In this document: positions 53,201 to 63,634 of the stretch, piece by piece | How positions within the stretch are numbered: position 1 is the stretch's first letter | How the letters are laid out: each line of letters starts with the position of its first letter | Assembly (NCBI GenBank): GCA_022414725.1 | Contig: CM039464.1 | Span: 49,474,499-49,538,498, forward strand | From: Microglena sp. YARC | Taxonomy: Eukaryota; Chlorophyta; Chlorophyceae; Chlamydomonadales; Chlamydomonadaceae | DNA length: 64,000 bases | Reading direction: 5' to 3' | Program-made: the position numbers and the translations under genes | Notes under the pieces: generated by a model | What the model was told of the DNA's origin: nothing | Database searches by the model: none | The model's input: the letters and a program-made list of their open reading frames with translations, nothing else

Positions 53201-53876
53201 ACTGTAGGGCACCATGCATGCCTGTCTGGGTCACAGTGCTATCCATCCCTCTGCTCAAAACACAAATTGACTACTTCAGCCCATGTATCCCATTCCCCTT
53301 TCGTGCTCTGCTAAATAAACAATTCTAAGTTGCATGGGGTTTCCCATCAATTTAGGAAAACCCAAGCAACCTGGAATCCTTCATTAGGCAGGACCTGGAC
53401 AAGTCTTTGAACTGTTGAAGAATCCGCCTAGTGTCCCTGGTGTCTGTGGGTTTCATGCGGGGGCCATGGGGGCACTTGGAATTGGAGGACGGTGAGCAGC
53501 CCAAAGTTGGCTGAAAAGCAGGTTAGAGTCCAATCTTCTTTATAATGTCCAACAGTTCATATCACCAACTGCCTCCGTCCGACGAATGGATGCGCAATGC
53601 ATTACAAGCAAGCCTCACCTCGATGCTGCCCATGATGCTGTACAGGTTATCGATGCGCTTCTTCCCCTCCAGCGGTGCTGGCCCGAGGGGGTCCGCGCTG
53701 ATAACATCCAAAATTGCGTCCAACAACCCAACATCTTTGACCGGTCCAATGGTCAAGTATTCTTCAATAGACTCCCTGCCCTTCGCGCTGCGCATATGCC
53801 GTCCTTTCGCACTTCCAGCTTTCCTTTCTAAGCCAGCAGCAGCTGGGAGGGCATCGACGAGGCAATTCGCGGCCAT
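50278..53876 (-). CDS. SAM-dependent methyltransferase, four exons, 518 aa (possibly DOT1-like)
   Basis: Exons on the minus strand: 53876-53619, 52768-52436, 51658-51436 and 51020-50278. All junctions are GT-AG and frame-consistent (the last codon of exon 3 is split after one base). Exon 2 holds GLGKGSTMVDIGAGLGRPLL, the class I SAM-binding motif I, then TFGIELDHVKVAKARAF. Exon 3 has SLEPATHAYSFWEGVPYSG and FGPLMLISNFPVKMSG. Exon 4 begins SGRSFQAYVFSKPH and then becomes a low-complexity tail with Lys/Gly and acidic runs, ending RSSRRLAAKSIASQLSQC. The core resembles DOT1-type histone methyltransferases, but the substrate cannot be deduced. Introns carry tandem copies of splice-site sequence. 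Confidence 0.82.
51060..51380 (+). repeat. About 63-bp tandem repeat in the last intron
   Basis: Copies of GCAGTCCAGGGGTAGCCTAC with TGTGTGTATGTT, about five units. Single copies of this phrase occur at 15190, 16405 and 26265. Confidence 0.8.
51650..52010 (+). repeat. Tandem copies of the exon-3 acceptor region (methyltransferase)
   Basis: About four additional 83-88-bp copies follow the exon start (on the minus strand, upstream of it). Each holds GCGTGGGTGGCAGGCTCGGG and CTCTTGAACTGC, i.e. the first bases of exon 3 plus the acceptor, then intron sequence. Confidence 0.8.
52160..52430. mobile_element. MITE-like element copy 5 and tandem tail
   Basis: The interior CCAACCAGAAGCTAGCTAGT matches copy 3, and AGAGCTGCCTGGAAGCTGCA is the right end. 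Three tandem copies of a segment with GGAGCTGACTGGAAGCTGC follow. Confidence 0.55.
52785..53190. repeat. Intron with GGTTGTTGTTAAGGATAG-type repeats
   Basis: Short imperfect units of about 25-35 bp fill most of the first intron. The rest, to 53600, contains a weak family B copy at 53482-53530. Confidence 0.7.
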
Positions 53877-54257
53877 TGCGAACTAGTGCGAAGGATTATT
53901 GGTAGATTGGTAGATTATATTGGTAGATTAGCGCTAATTTGGAGTTCGACCTCAAGTAGCAGGCAGGATTGGCGCGCTAAGTGTTTTAGCAGTTACAAAG
54001 GCAATTTGAATTATTTCAATGGCGATAGGTCACACTTCAATAGAGTGTCCGCGGGGGTGTAGCTTAAGAGGTTAGCTACTAGCTACTTCCATTTTTTCTT
54101 CAGCTAGGTCTTCGCATGCCTAGAGTCGTTTGCGGGACAGCGAACCCAAGACCAACCGACCGAGCCCATACAATGCCGATGAATTGACCCCCCTGCATTG
54201 GCTCTTTTACAACTGACGCCATTTGCATCAGCGAATTATTTCTCCCCTTTTCTTGCG
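53877..54257. promoter_or_regulatory. Divergent intergenic region of two cellular genes
   Basis: About 380 bp separate the starts of the methyltransferase gene (minus) and the beta-propeller-like gene (plus). A bidirectional promoter is likely; no TATA box stands out. Confidence 0.4.
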
Positions 54258-57200
54258 ATGCTTTCTCTAAGGGCATGCAAGCCCATAGATTGCACAACTT
54301 TAGTTCCAGTAAGTCACAGATCTGAACGCTCTGTGCGAAAGTCCATTTCTTGACTCCTCGTTACTTCCGACAGGCTCAAACGTCGACGTTGAAGCGCAAC
54401 TTATTCGCCAATGCCTTATGCTTCCATCCCGACAAGCCGCTGGTTGCAATTGTAAGAACCTGCCCTTATGGGATAGATCCTGACACTGCATTGTCATCAC
54501 CAACCGTTTTATGGAGGGCCTGGTATGCTGTGGGGGGTCAGTAGCAGCAAATGATGCTGCTCCTGGTGATATGTACATTGAACTGGCGCCCTGCTGGAAT
54601 CCATACTTGCCTGCAGTTTTATGGTGTCCTGGGGGACTGATGAGCATCACAAGTACATAAAAAAGCAGACTGCTTTTGCTGCAATGGAGACAGGCCTGTA
54701 GTCGAAGCTGAAATATTTCACCTTTGGTGTTGGGCGTAGAGCCTACTTTTCAGTACATAGAAAAACACTTAGCATTATCATTTTGTGTATTGGTAGATTG
54801 TCGGTGATATCATATGATGCCGGCAGTCTGACTAGGCTAAAGTTATCATTTATATACAATATCATATGATGCAATGTGTATGATATCATATGATATCATA
54901 CTCGCCCCCTGGTCAACATCATATGATACGCCGGTCCCTAGGTATAAGTGGGATCTCTTCCGGTGTAACCAGTGTAACAGTGGAATCTCTGCTACATTGA
55001 GAGCGCTAAGTATCTTGAAGCCTTGTTGAGTTATCATGAACTCGCGATATCTCGTATTTATTTTAATATTGTATTTGTATATATATTTTTTTTATTTTTT
55101 ATTTATACTGTCAATTGGATGTACATGCTGTTTGTACACCCTGACCTAGAATCGGATACTGCTGCTAAACCATTTAGGTTGCTCAGAGATTTCCCCCCCT
55201 TTCAGAAAAGGGGTCTTCTGGTAGCAATCAGGTTTTTGGGGTCTTTCAAGGGTGGGCTCCGGGTAGTGATTTGGGTAGGCGGGCCGAAGGGCTGCCCCGG
55301 GGGGGTTGGGATAGAGAAGTCTCAGGGTAGCGGAAGGTTTGGCCAAAATAGGGTCCTAGGTAGCGTTCGCTGGAGGTAGCAGAAAAAAACCCTGTGCTCA
55401 AGATGGTCTGGGCTCTTAGCCCAGATTGGATGTCGCATTTAAGGGGTACCCCTTAAGGCCTGGGCTCTTAGCCCAGATTGGAGGGTGTACTTTTCGTTGT
55501 GAGGCGTCGTGAGGCGTTTCAGTCATTGACCTGCTATACTGATCAATTTGATCCGTGCGACACGTCTCAAATTGAGTGACTCGGTGCGACCCCAGTGCGA
55601 CTCACTGCCCCCTGAAACTCGCGGAGTGCGAAGCGCGGAGCCCAGGGGGTGTGTGGGTCATATCTGACTAGTTTAGCCGGACCCATGCGTCCCCATGCAG
55701 CTTCAACAGAATGGCCTCGCGTCGAACACAAACAACAGTGATGCACATATAGCTTGTTCCTCATTCGTAGTCAAATTCAAATTCAAATATCCATGCAGCA
55801 ACAGAATGGCCTTGCGTCGCACACAAAAAACAGTGATACACTCATAGCGTGTTCCTCACCCGTAGTCAAATTCAAATTCAAATTCGAAAATCCATGCAGC
55901 AACAGAATGGCCTGGCGTTGCACACGAAGTAAAAGTTATTCGCATTTAGCTTGTTCCTCACCTGTAGTCAAATTCAAATTCAAAAATCCATGCAGCGACA
56001 GAATGGCCTCGCATCACAAAAAGTGTGATTATTATTCTGCACCCCAGGCCACAATGAGATATTGATTATTACCCCTGGGGGGTGATCAAGTGTGCGTGGT
56101 AGTAATTGACCTGCTGACGCTCGGTCGGGCAGCAAGCCAATATTTGCTTATTTGTACTGACACCAGTTTTTTGCTTATTTGTACTGACATCAGTTTTATG
56201 TTTATTTGTACTGACATCAGTTATTTCTTATTTGTACTGACATCAGTTATTTCTTATTTGTACTGACATCAGCTATTGCTTATTTGTACTGACAGTATTG
56301 TTTTGCTGTTTTGTACCGACATAATTTTTTGCTTATTTGTACTGACATCAGTTATTTCTTATTTGTACTGACATGATTGTTTTGCTTATTTGTACTACCA
56401 TCAGTTTTTATGATTTGTACCGAAATCAGTTATTTCTTATTTTTACTAACATCAGTTTTTATTATTTGTACTGAAATCAGTTATTTCTTATTTGTACTAA
56501 CATCAGTTATGGCTTACTTTTACTGACATCAGTTTACACTGACTCTGCACCCGGACATTTAGATTCAAGTGTCTAGTTCACATTTCGTATTTGTACTGAC
56601 ACACCAGTGTAAACTGACAGTATGCTGTTTCTGCACACACTCGACCCATGGTGGGATATTGGACCCCCACCTCACCCCCCAATATGCTGTTTCTCCACAC
56701 ACTCCACCCCCCAACCCACAGTGGATATTGTACCCCCGCCCCACCCCCCCAAAATGCTATTTCGGCACACACCCCAACCCTTCAACCCACAGTGGGATAT
56801 TGGACCCCCACCCCACCCCCCCAATATGCTATTTCTGCCCCCCCCCAACCCCAACCCAACCCAACCCACAGCGGGATATTGGACCCCACCCACCCCAACC
56901 CCCAACCCAATATGCTGTTTCTGCACCCACCCCAACCCTCAGTGGGATGTTGGACCCAACCCCCTAATATGCTGTTTATGCACACACCCCAACCCACAAT
57001 AAGATACTGGTTGTGAATCCTGCAGGGTGCCCTGGAGTATGTGGCAGTCTTTGACCTGCTGTCATGTAGTCCCCCCCCCCCCCACACACACACACACACA
57101 ATATGCTGTTTCTGCACCACCACCACCAACCCACAGTGGAATATTGGATCCCCCCCCCCCCCCCAACCCAACCCCAACCCCAACCCCCAACCCCCCAATA

Positions 57201-59279
57201 TGCTGTTTCAGCACCCACCCCACCCACCCCGATCCACAATGGGATACTGGTTGTGAATCCTGCAGGGTGCTCTGGAGTATGTGGCAGTCTTTGACCTGCT
57301 GTCCGGCAGCAGGCTGGGCCGTATCGACGTACGCTCACTGCCGGTTGAGATGAGCTTTTCAGCTGAGGGGTCACAGCTGGTGGTAGCCCTACAGGTGTGT
57401 GTGTGGTGTGGATGCGTGTGGTGTGGTGTGGTGGTAGCCCTACGTGTATGTGTGGTGTGGGTGTAGTGTGGTGTGGTGAGGTGTGGATGCGTGTGGTGTG
57501 GTTTGGTGGTAGCCCTACATGTATGTGAGGTGTGTGTGCGGAGGTGTGGTGCGGTGTGGTGTGGTGGTAACCCTACAGGGATGCGTGGTGCTGTGGTGTG
57601 GATGCGTGTGGTGTGGTGTGGTGGTAGCCCTACAGGTATGTGTGGTGGTGTGTGTGGTTTGTGTGGTTGTAGCCCTACAGGTATGTGTGGTGTGTGTGTG
57701 GTGGTGTGGTGTGTGTGATTGTAGCCCTACAGGTATGTGTGGTGTGTGTGTGGTGGTGTGATGTGTGTGGTTGTAGCCCTACAGGTATGTGCTGTGGTGG
57801 TGTGGTGGTGGTGTGGTGTGGTGGTATGTGTGTGGTGTGGTGTGGTTGTAGCCCTACAGGTATGTGTGGTGCTGTGTGTGTGTGGTGCAGGTGTGGTGTG
57901 GGTGCTTGTGGTTGTGCATATGCACATTTGTGTGTTTGTGTGTGCGTATGCACATATTTGTGCGTGTTCATGTTTGTGTGTCTGGTGTCGGTATCCCTAC
58001 ATCCACCCTCCCACCTACCCACACACACACTCTCACACACACGCTTTGCCCTGGTCTCCTTGTTTCTTTTTTCCATCCTCCCCACCTAATTGAATTCACC
58101 TCTAGATTAAGTCCGGACCGGAATTAAGATCATTTGTCCTCAACTGGACCCAACCCACCCCCCTTGGCCCTATAGGACTGGCAGATCTGTGCCATCTCCC
58201 TTTCAACTTGGCGGTCTAGTGTCTCTGTGTATGTTCATGTTTGTTTGTCTGGTGTCGGTATCCCCCCCCTCCCCCACACACACCCACACACCCCACCGCA
58301 CACACACACTCTCTTTCTCACACACAGACGCACACACACCCTTGGCCCTATAGGTCTGGCATATCTGTGCCATCTCCCTCTCAATTTGGTGGTCCTGGAT
58401 CTTGGTGCCTAGGAGAGCTAATCGTTGTGGCTCTTTTGACCTCAAGTGTGTGTGTGTGTGTGCACATGCATTCGTCCCCAGCCCGACCCAACCCAACCCA
58501 ACCCAACCCAACCCAACCCAACCCAACCCAACCCAACCCAACCCCTTGGCCCTACAGGATTGGCAGATCTGTGCCATCTCCCTCTCAACTTGGAGGTCTC
58601 GGATCTTGGTGCCTAGGAGGGCCAAGGCAGAGAAAGGACTTGACGACTGCCTCCTTGCAGTGTCCTCGGTAAGTATGAGAATGGCGGGCCGGTGGGTGGG
58701 AAGGTGAGTTTTGGGTGGGGGGTGAGTAGGTGGGTGGGTGAGGTTGAGGGGGGGCAGCCACCAATGAAGCAAGGCAGAGAAAGGACTTGACGACTGTCTT
58801 TTCGCAGTGTCCTCGGTAAGTATGAGCATGGCGGGTCAGTGGGTGGGTACATGGTTGATTTACATACAAATTGTATGTTCAAGCCAGGAGGATGCGAATG
58901 CCATAAAAAGAAAGGACGTGACGATTGCCTTCTCACAGTGTCCTTGGTTAGTATGAGCATGGCGGGTAGGTGGGTGGGTACGTGGTGTACGATTTACATC
59001 TTGGTGTCTAGGAGGGCTATGGCAGAGAAAGGAATCGATGGCTGCCTCCTCGTGGTGTACGCGCTAAGCATGAGCATGGCGCACCTAATTAGAGCTTTAT
59101 TTTTCATATGTATATCTTGATTTACGAAAAATTGTATATTAAAACCAGGAGGATGCAAACTGCCTTTCAAGTCCGGCGGGGTCGGTTTGCAGGTATGGGG
59201 AAGTGGTAGCGATTAGAGGAGGGTGTAAGCGGTCGATTCCAAAAATCTTGCGAGCTTCTGTTGACCTTTTTCTGGGGTT

Positions 59280-59314
<35 letters not shown>

Positions 59315-61030
59315 CCCTCTCAAAAACCTTTTCTACTTTTCCAGGTATTTTTAACTTTTTACTGAGTGTGTCATTTCACTTCGGAAATCGACAGATCGAA
59401 GCGTCTCGGTGAGCGAGTCCTTAGGCTCTGGCGTGGTCGTCATGCATTGCTTATATGGGGGGTCGCGACCATATGGGATGAGGTTGGACGAGGGGTACTG
59501 CTCAAGGGGGTTCCGATGACCCTCAGAAGGCAAGGTTGTTGACTTGCCATCCCAAGTTGCCGTCTCTAAAGATATGCAATATGCTCAGTGAACTATCGCG
59601 TCATGATCTTGAATAATTTTCAGCACTCCAATGAGACCACCCAACTTGGCTGGCTGGCTATGGGCTGGCTATGGGAAGCTGAAATGTTCTGTTTTCTCTG
59701 ATTCCACTCAATATTACTGATGTAATGTGAAAGAAGAGATTATTTGCTGTAAGATGAGCTAACTTGCAGTTAATATCATGGGGTTAGCCCCCCCCCCCCC
59801 CCCCCCCCCCCCGTCCTTCTCCTGACAAAAAAAAATATTTCAACTGTTTCAACCCCATCATGGCGTATTTTATTTTTGAGCCCTCCATATTAAAGCCATA
59901 CATGATTTTTTCAGAGAGTTACTTATTGTTTTTATTGTGAGTACACGCCATCAGGGTGCATCTAGGAAAGTTGCTCATATACCGCATGCTCAATTAGGGG
60001 CCTGACGGGGGCCTTAAGTCCCGACACCTGCCAAGAAAGATTGAAATCGACCATCGAAGAGGGTCGATCTTGACCCTCAAAAAGTGAAGTGGTGGTGGTG
60101 TGTGTGTGGGGGGGGGGGCGGGGCGTTTTGGGGAAATCTTCTTAACTTCCTCGCCGGGCGGAATATGACAAAGATATGGTGACCACCGAAAGCGGCTCAA
60201 ACAGAGCTGTTCAAATCTGTGCTCGATTCCAACTTCAAGTTAATGTGTCGAGGTTGAGCTCATAATTGACCACCACAGGTTCCAGGTCTCCAAATGTGAA
60301 AGTCGGGCCAAACCAGAAACTCAACATTTCCACCCCAAACTTCTTGGGTGTACAGAGGGTACTTAGACATGCAACATAGCCTTAAAACTATCTTCAAATT
60401 CTTAGACACTGAAGACTTCCTAGGTCAGCTCAGAATCAGGGATAGGAACGGGGGGGTGCTTATCAACTTTGCCCAACTTTGTCTAAATCCACATGGAAGA
60501 CCACAAACAGATAGCCCAGTTGTTTTTGACCGGCGACGCGTCGCCACTGCGTTGCCATTCCGTAGTTGCATGGCGATGCACGGGTTTGACTAAACTAGTC
60601 TGGAATGGCCACCCGTCGCCCAATGAGCTACAGAAGGCCATTGGCCAACTATGGCCATCTATGACGGTGTAACCCCTCCTCCTTCCTCTTGTTGTGGGTA
60701 ACTCAGCCAATGGTGTACTTAACCACTGAGCTACAGAAGGCCATTGGCCAGCTATGACTATCTCTGACAGTGTAATCCCTCATCCTTCCTCTTGTTGTGG
60801 GTGCCTCGGCCAATGGTGTACTTAACCACTGAGCTACAGAAGGCCATTGGCCAGCTATGACCATCCATGACAGTGCCCTCCCCCCCCCCCCCCCCCCCCC
60901 CCCCCTTCTGCTGTAGGGACCTCGGCCTATGGTGTACTTCACAAAACTTGGGAAAGAGATTGTGCGCTACGCATACGTCAACAAGACTGAGATGCGAGAC
61001 GCCAAGGGCAGACCAGTCAAGGATTCCAAG
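54258..61030 (+). CDS. Beta-propeller/WD40-like protein gene, 5' part with five exons
   Basis: Exons: 54258-54308 (tentative first), 54374-54451, 57266-57394, 58558-58668 and 60917-61030. All are phase 0 with GT-AG introns. Protein text: KPIDCTTLVP; FANALCFHPDKPLVAI; GALEYVAVFDLLSGSRLGRI; SLPVEMSFSAEGSQLVVALQ; DWQICAISLSTWRSRILVPR; KGLDDCLLAVSS; and GPRPMVYFTKLGKEIVRYAY with VNKTEMRDAKGRPVKDSK. The alternation A-x-x-FHP...LVAI, YVAVFDLLSGS, SFSAEGSQLVVAL is typical of propeller blades. The gene continues past the window or within the downstream array. The exact family is not recognised. Confidence 0.7.
54452..55695. other. Intron 2, 5' part: palindromes and dispersed pieces
   Basis: ATATCATATGATGC palindromes lie at 54805-54925. 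A segment at 54965-55015 resembles 22350-22400. Two copies of CTGGGCTCTTAGCCCAGATTG flank AAGGGGTACCCCTTAA at 55410-55485, and a GC palindrome piece lies at 55560-55690. No exon seen. Confidence 0.6.
55700..56045 (+). repeat. About 93-bp tandem repeat, 3-4 copies
   Basis: Units with CCATGCAGCAACAGAATGGC, CTTGTTCCTCACCCGTAGTC and AAATTCAAATTCAAAT. Confidence 0.85.
56150..56620 (+). repeat. About 24-26-bp tandem repeat, about 16 copies
   Basis: Unit ACTGACATCAGTTATTTCTT plus ATTTGT; short variants alternate. Confidence 0.9.
56640..57250 (+). repeat. C-rich tandem repeat before exon 3
   Basis: Units of about 65 bp with CAATATGCTGTTTCTGCACA, a CCCCAACCC stretch and CAGTGGGATATTGGA. Long Pro/Thr/His-rich frames on both strands are artefacts. 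Confidence 0.85.
57005..57062 (+). pseudogene. Decayed copy of the exon-3 acceptor and exon start
   Basis: Repeats TGGTTGTGAATCCTGCAG, then the exon start GGTGCCCTGGAGTATGTGGC through GACCTGCTGTC, and breaks off. The functional copy is at 57247-57305. Confidence 0.8.
57395..57870 (+). repeat. Tandem copies of the exon-3 donor region
   Basis: The exon end plus donor, GTGGTAGCCCTACAG|GTGTGTG, recurs about eight times (GTAGCCCTACAGGTATGTGT), separated by GT-rich sequence. Several copies keep a usable GT donor. Confidence 0.85.
57871..58130. other. GT/CA-rich intron sequence
   Basis: Low complexity; no exon seen. Confidence 0.6.
58130..58550 (+). repeat. Decayed copies of the exon-4 5' end, and a (CCCAA)n run
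   Basis: The acceptor and start of exon 4 (TTGGCCCTATAGG, CAGATCTGTGCCATCTCCCT) recur at about 58160 and 58341 before the functional copy at 58542. A CCCAA run of about 60 bp lies at 58485-58543. Confidence 0.8.
58740..59090 (+). pseudogene. Decayed copies of the exon-4 3' end and donor
   Basis: Three copies start at about 58768, 58905 and 59000. They carry GGCAGAGAAAGGACTTGACG, CAGTGTCCTCGGTAAGTATG and AGCATGGCGGG in progressively altered form. The second has GGTTAGT in place of GGTAAGT, and the third has lost the donor. Confidence 0.8.
59091..60600. other. Long intron stretch, no exon recognised
   Basis: Poly-C runs lie at 59281-59310 and 59790-59812. Elsewhere unique sequence. A GC palindrome piece at 60528-60600 (GGCGACGCGTCGCC) is related to other palindromic pieces in the window. 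Confidence 0.55.
60600..60916 (+). repeat. Upstream decoy copies of the exon-5 acceptor region
   Basis: About three 108-bp copies carry CTTGTTGTGGGTGCCTCGGC and CAATGGTGTACTTAACCACT. They align with the functional acceptor/exon start CTGCTGTAGGGACCTCGGCC and TATGGTGTACTTCACAAAAC. In the copies the acceptor TGTAG reads TGTGG. Confidence 0.75.
60917..61030 (+). CDS. Beta-propeller-like gene, exon 5
   Basis: 38 codons, phase 0, acceptor CTGTAG, donor AAG|GTGATC. Encodes GPRPMVYFTKLGKEIVRYAY, then VNKTEMRDAKGRPVKDSK. The flanking arrays are derived from it. Confidence 0.7.
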
Positions 61031-61065
61031 GTGATCACACTGCCACACTTTCTGTTTGATTAATT

Positions 61066-61990
61066 GTTTTATTGAAACATGGGATGGAGATTGTCCCTAT
61101 GCCTACATCAACAAGGCTGAGTTTTTCGACGCCAAGGGCAGATTAGTCAAGGATTCCAAGGTGATCATAATGCCATACTTTCTGTTTGATTAAATGTTTA
61201 ATTAGAAAACATGGGTTGGAGATTGTTGCTATGTCTACGTCAAGACAACCAAGGTTTGAGACGCCAAGTACAGATGAGTCAAGGATTCCAAGGTGATCAT
61301 ACTACCTTAGTGTTTGTCTGATTGCAATTTTTATTACAAAACATAGGATTGGGATTGTGTGCTGTGCCTACATCAACAAGACTGAGACGCGAGACGCCAA
61401 GGGCAGATGAGTCAAGGATTACAAGGTGATCATTCGACCATACTTTGTGTTTGATTAATTGTTAAATTGAAACATGGGATGGAGATTGTCCCTATGCCTA
61501 CGTCAACAAGGCTGAGTTTTTGGACGCCAAGGGCAGGCCAGTCAAGGATTCCAAGGTGGTCAAACTTCCATACTTTGTGTATGATCAATTGTTTTATTAT
61601 GAAACTTGGGGAGGAGATTGTCGCTATGCCAACGTCAACAACAACCAAGGTTTTGAGACACCAAAGTACAGATGAGTCAAGGATTCCAAGGTGATCATAC
61701 TGTCTTAGTGTGTGTTTGATTGATGGTTTTATTATCAAACTTGGGATGGAGATTGTGCGCTATGCATACGTCAACAAGACTGAGACGCGAGACGCCAAAG
61801 GCAGATGAGTCAAGGATTCCAAGGTGGTCATACATACGGCCATAGTTTTAGTTCGATTGCAATTATTATTATAAAACGTGGGTTGGGGATTGTGCGCTAC
61901 GCATACGTTAACAAGACTGAGATTCGAGATGCCAAGAGCAAATGAGTCAAGGATTCCAAGGTGGTCATACGGCCATAGTTTTAGTTCGAT
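61066..61990 (+). repeat. Tandem decayed copies of exon 5, set 1
   Basis: About seven copies of 120-140 bp. Each holds the exon 5 body (ATGCCTACATCAACAAGGCT, GACGCCAAGGGCAGA, GTCAAGGATTCCAAGGTGAT) and adjoining intron. Most contain stops such as CAGATGAGTC-type changes. Confidence 0.85.
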
Positions 61991-61995
61991 TGCAT

Positions 61996-62226
61996 TTTTT
62001 GGCTGAGCCCCCCCCTTCTGGGGGGTGGGAGCCCCCAGAGCCACCCTGTTGTACAGTTGTCTGTCTATCGTGGTGTCAGCACGTAACCCTGGCCTAACTG
62101 TCCCCTGGCCCTATCATAAACCCTGGCTTCGGTCTGCCGCACTCAATTCCGGTGCCACCTGTCGCTCCCATAGCCAACACTCTCCGCCAATTTTTGTCGT
62201 CGCTTGCGGCGTGCCTAGTACTTGTT
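61996..62226 (-). repeat. Dispersed repeat family A, copy 7
   Basis: Inserted between the two exon-5 arrays. Has CTTCTGGGGGGTGGGAGCCC at the left and TCTCCGCCAATTTTTGTCGT with GCTTGCGGCG at the right. Confidence 0.8.
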
Positions 62227-63375
62227 ATTATACAACGTGGAAAGGATATTGCCTAGGCTTACGTGAACAAGACAAAGGGTCAGGTCGCCAAGATGGTGAT
62301 ACTGCCACAGTTGTACTTCCAATACAATTTGTATGATTCAATATGGAAAGAACATCGCCTACGCTTATGTGGACATGACAAAGGGCCAGGACGCCAAGGT
62401 GGTGATACTGCCATAGTTGTACTTCCATTGCAATTTGTATGATTCAACATGGAAAGAACATTACCTATGCCTCTGTGGACAAGACAAAAGGCCAGGACGC
62501 CAAGGTGGTGATACTGCCATAGTTGTACTTCCATTGCAATTTGTACGATTCAACATGGAAAGAACATTACCTATGCCTCTGTGGACAAGACAAAAGGCCA
62601 GGACGCCAAGGTGGTGATACTGCCATAGTTGTACTTCCATTGCAATTTGTATGATTCAACATGGAAAGAACATTACCTATGCCTCTGTGGACAAGACAAA
62701 GGGCCAGGACGCCAAGGTGGTGATACTGCCATAGTTGTACTTCCATTGCAATTTGTATGATTCAACATGGAAAGAACATTACCTATGCCTCTGTGGACAA
62801 GACAAAGGCCAGGACGCCAAGGTGGTGATACTGCATAGTTGTACTTCCATTGCAATTTGTATGATTCAACATGGAAAGAACATTACCTATGCCTCTGTGG
62901 ACAAGACAAAGGGCCAGGACGCCAAGGTGGTGATACTGCCATAGTTGTACTTCCATTGCAATTTGTATGATTCAACATGGAAAGAACATTACCTATGCCT
63001 CTGTGGACAAGACAAAGGGCCAGGACGCCAAGGTGGTGATACTGCCATAGTTGTACTTCCATTGCAATTTGTATGATTCAACATGGAAAGAACATTACCT
63101 ATGCCTCTGTGGACAAGACAAAGGGCCAGGACGCCAAGGTGGTGATACTGCCATAGTTGTACTTCCATTGCAATTTGTATGATTCAACATGGAAAGAAAT
63201 TACCTATGCCTTGTGGACAAGACAAGGGCCAGGACGCCAAGGTGGTGATACTGCCATAGTTGTACTTCATTGCAATTTGTATGATTCAACATGGAAAGAA
63301 AATTACTATGCCTTGTGGACAAGACAAGGGCCAGGACGCCAAGGTGGTGGTACTGCCATAGTTGTACTTCCAATA
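62227..63375 (+). repeat. Tandem decayed copies of exon 5, set 2 (about 106 bp)
   Basis: About ten very similar copies of a shortened exon-5 derivative (GCCAGGACGCCAAGGTGGTG, ATACTGCCATAGTTGTACTT, ACATGGAAAGAACATTACCT). They resemble each other more than set 1, so this set was amplified later. The last copies have small deletions. Confidence 0.88.
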
Positions 63376-63439
63376 CAATTACTATTATTATTACTATTAT
63401 TATTATCATTAATATTCAACGTAGTTTTACTTCCATTTT

Positions 63440-63612
63440 GAGCTCGTTGAACCAATGAAGGTTCTAGGTTTGAATCCTTACGGGTGCTCTTTAATGTTCG
63501 CGGTCGCTGTCAACCGCCATGGTAGCTTTGTCCAGGTAAATTAGCAGCCCGCTCTCTACCACCGAAAGACGGTGCTCCCTTAATACCACACCCCACCAGG
63601 CGTTCTCATTAC
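63440..63612 (+). mobile_element. tRNA-derived SINE-like element, copy 2
   Basis: B-box-like GGTTTGAATCC, then TTACGGGTGCTCTTTAATGT, TCGCTGTCAACCGCCATGGT and CACCCCACCAGGCGTT. Aligns along its length with 10490-10632 (minus). Confidence 0.55.
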
Positions 63613-63634
63613 TTCGATTACAACTTTTATTATT

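Noticed and set aside
54046..54130. tRNA-like A box (GTGTAGCTTAAGAGGTTAG)
   Set aside because: No B box, no acceptor stem pairing and no clover-leaf; not called.
54100..54297. Minus-strand 65-codon ORF
   Set aside because: Lies in the divergent promoter region and overlaps the tentative first exon of the plus-strand gene; no domain.
56569..57374. Pro/Thr/His-rich and Gly/Trp-rich ORFs on both strands
   Set aside because: Frames in C-rich tandem repeats.
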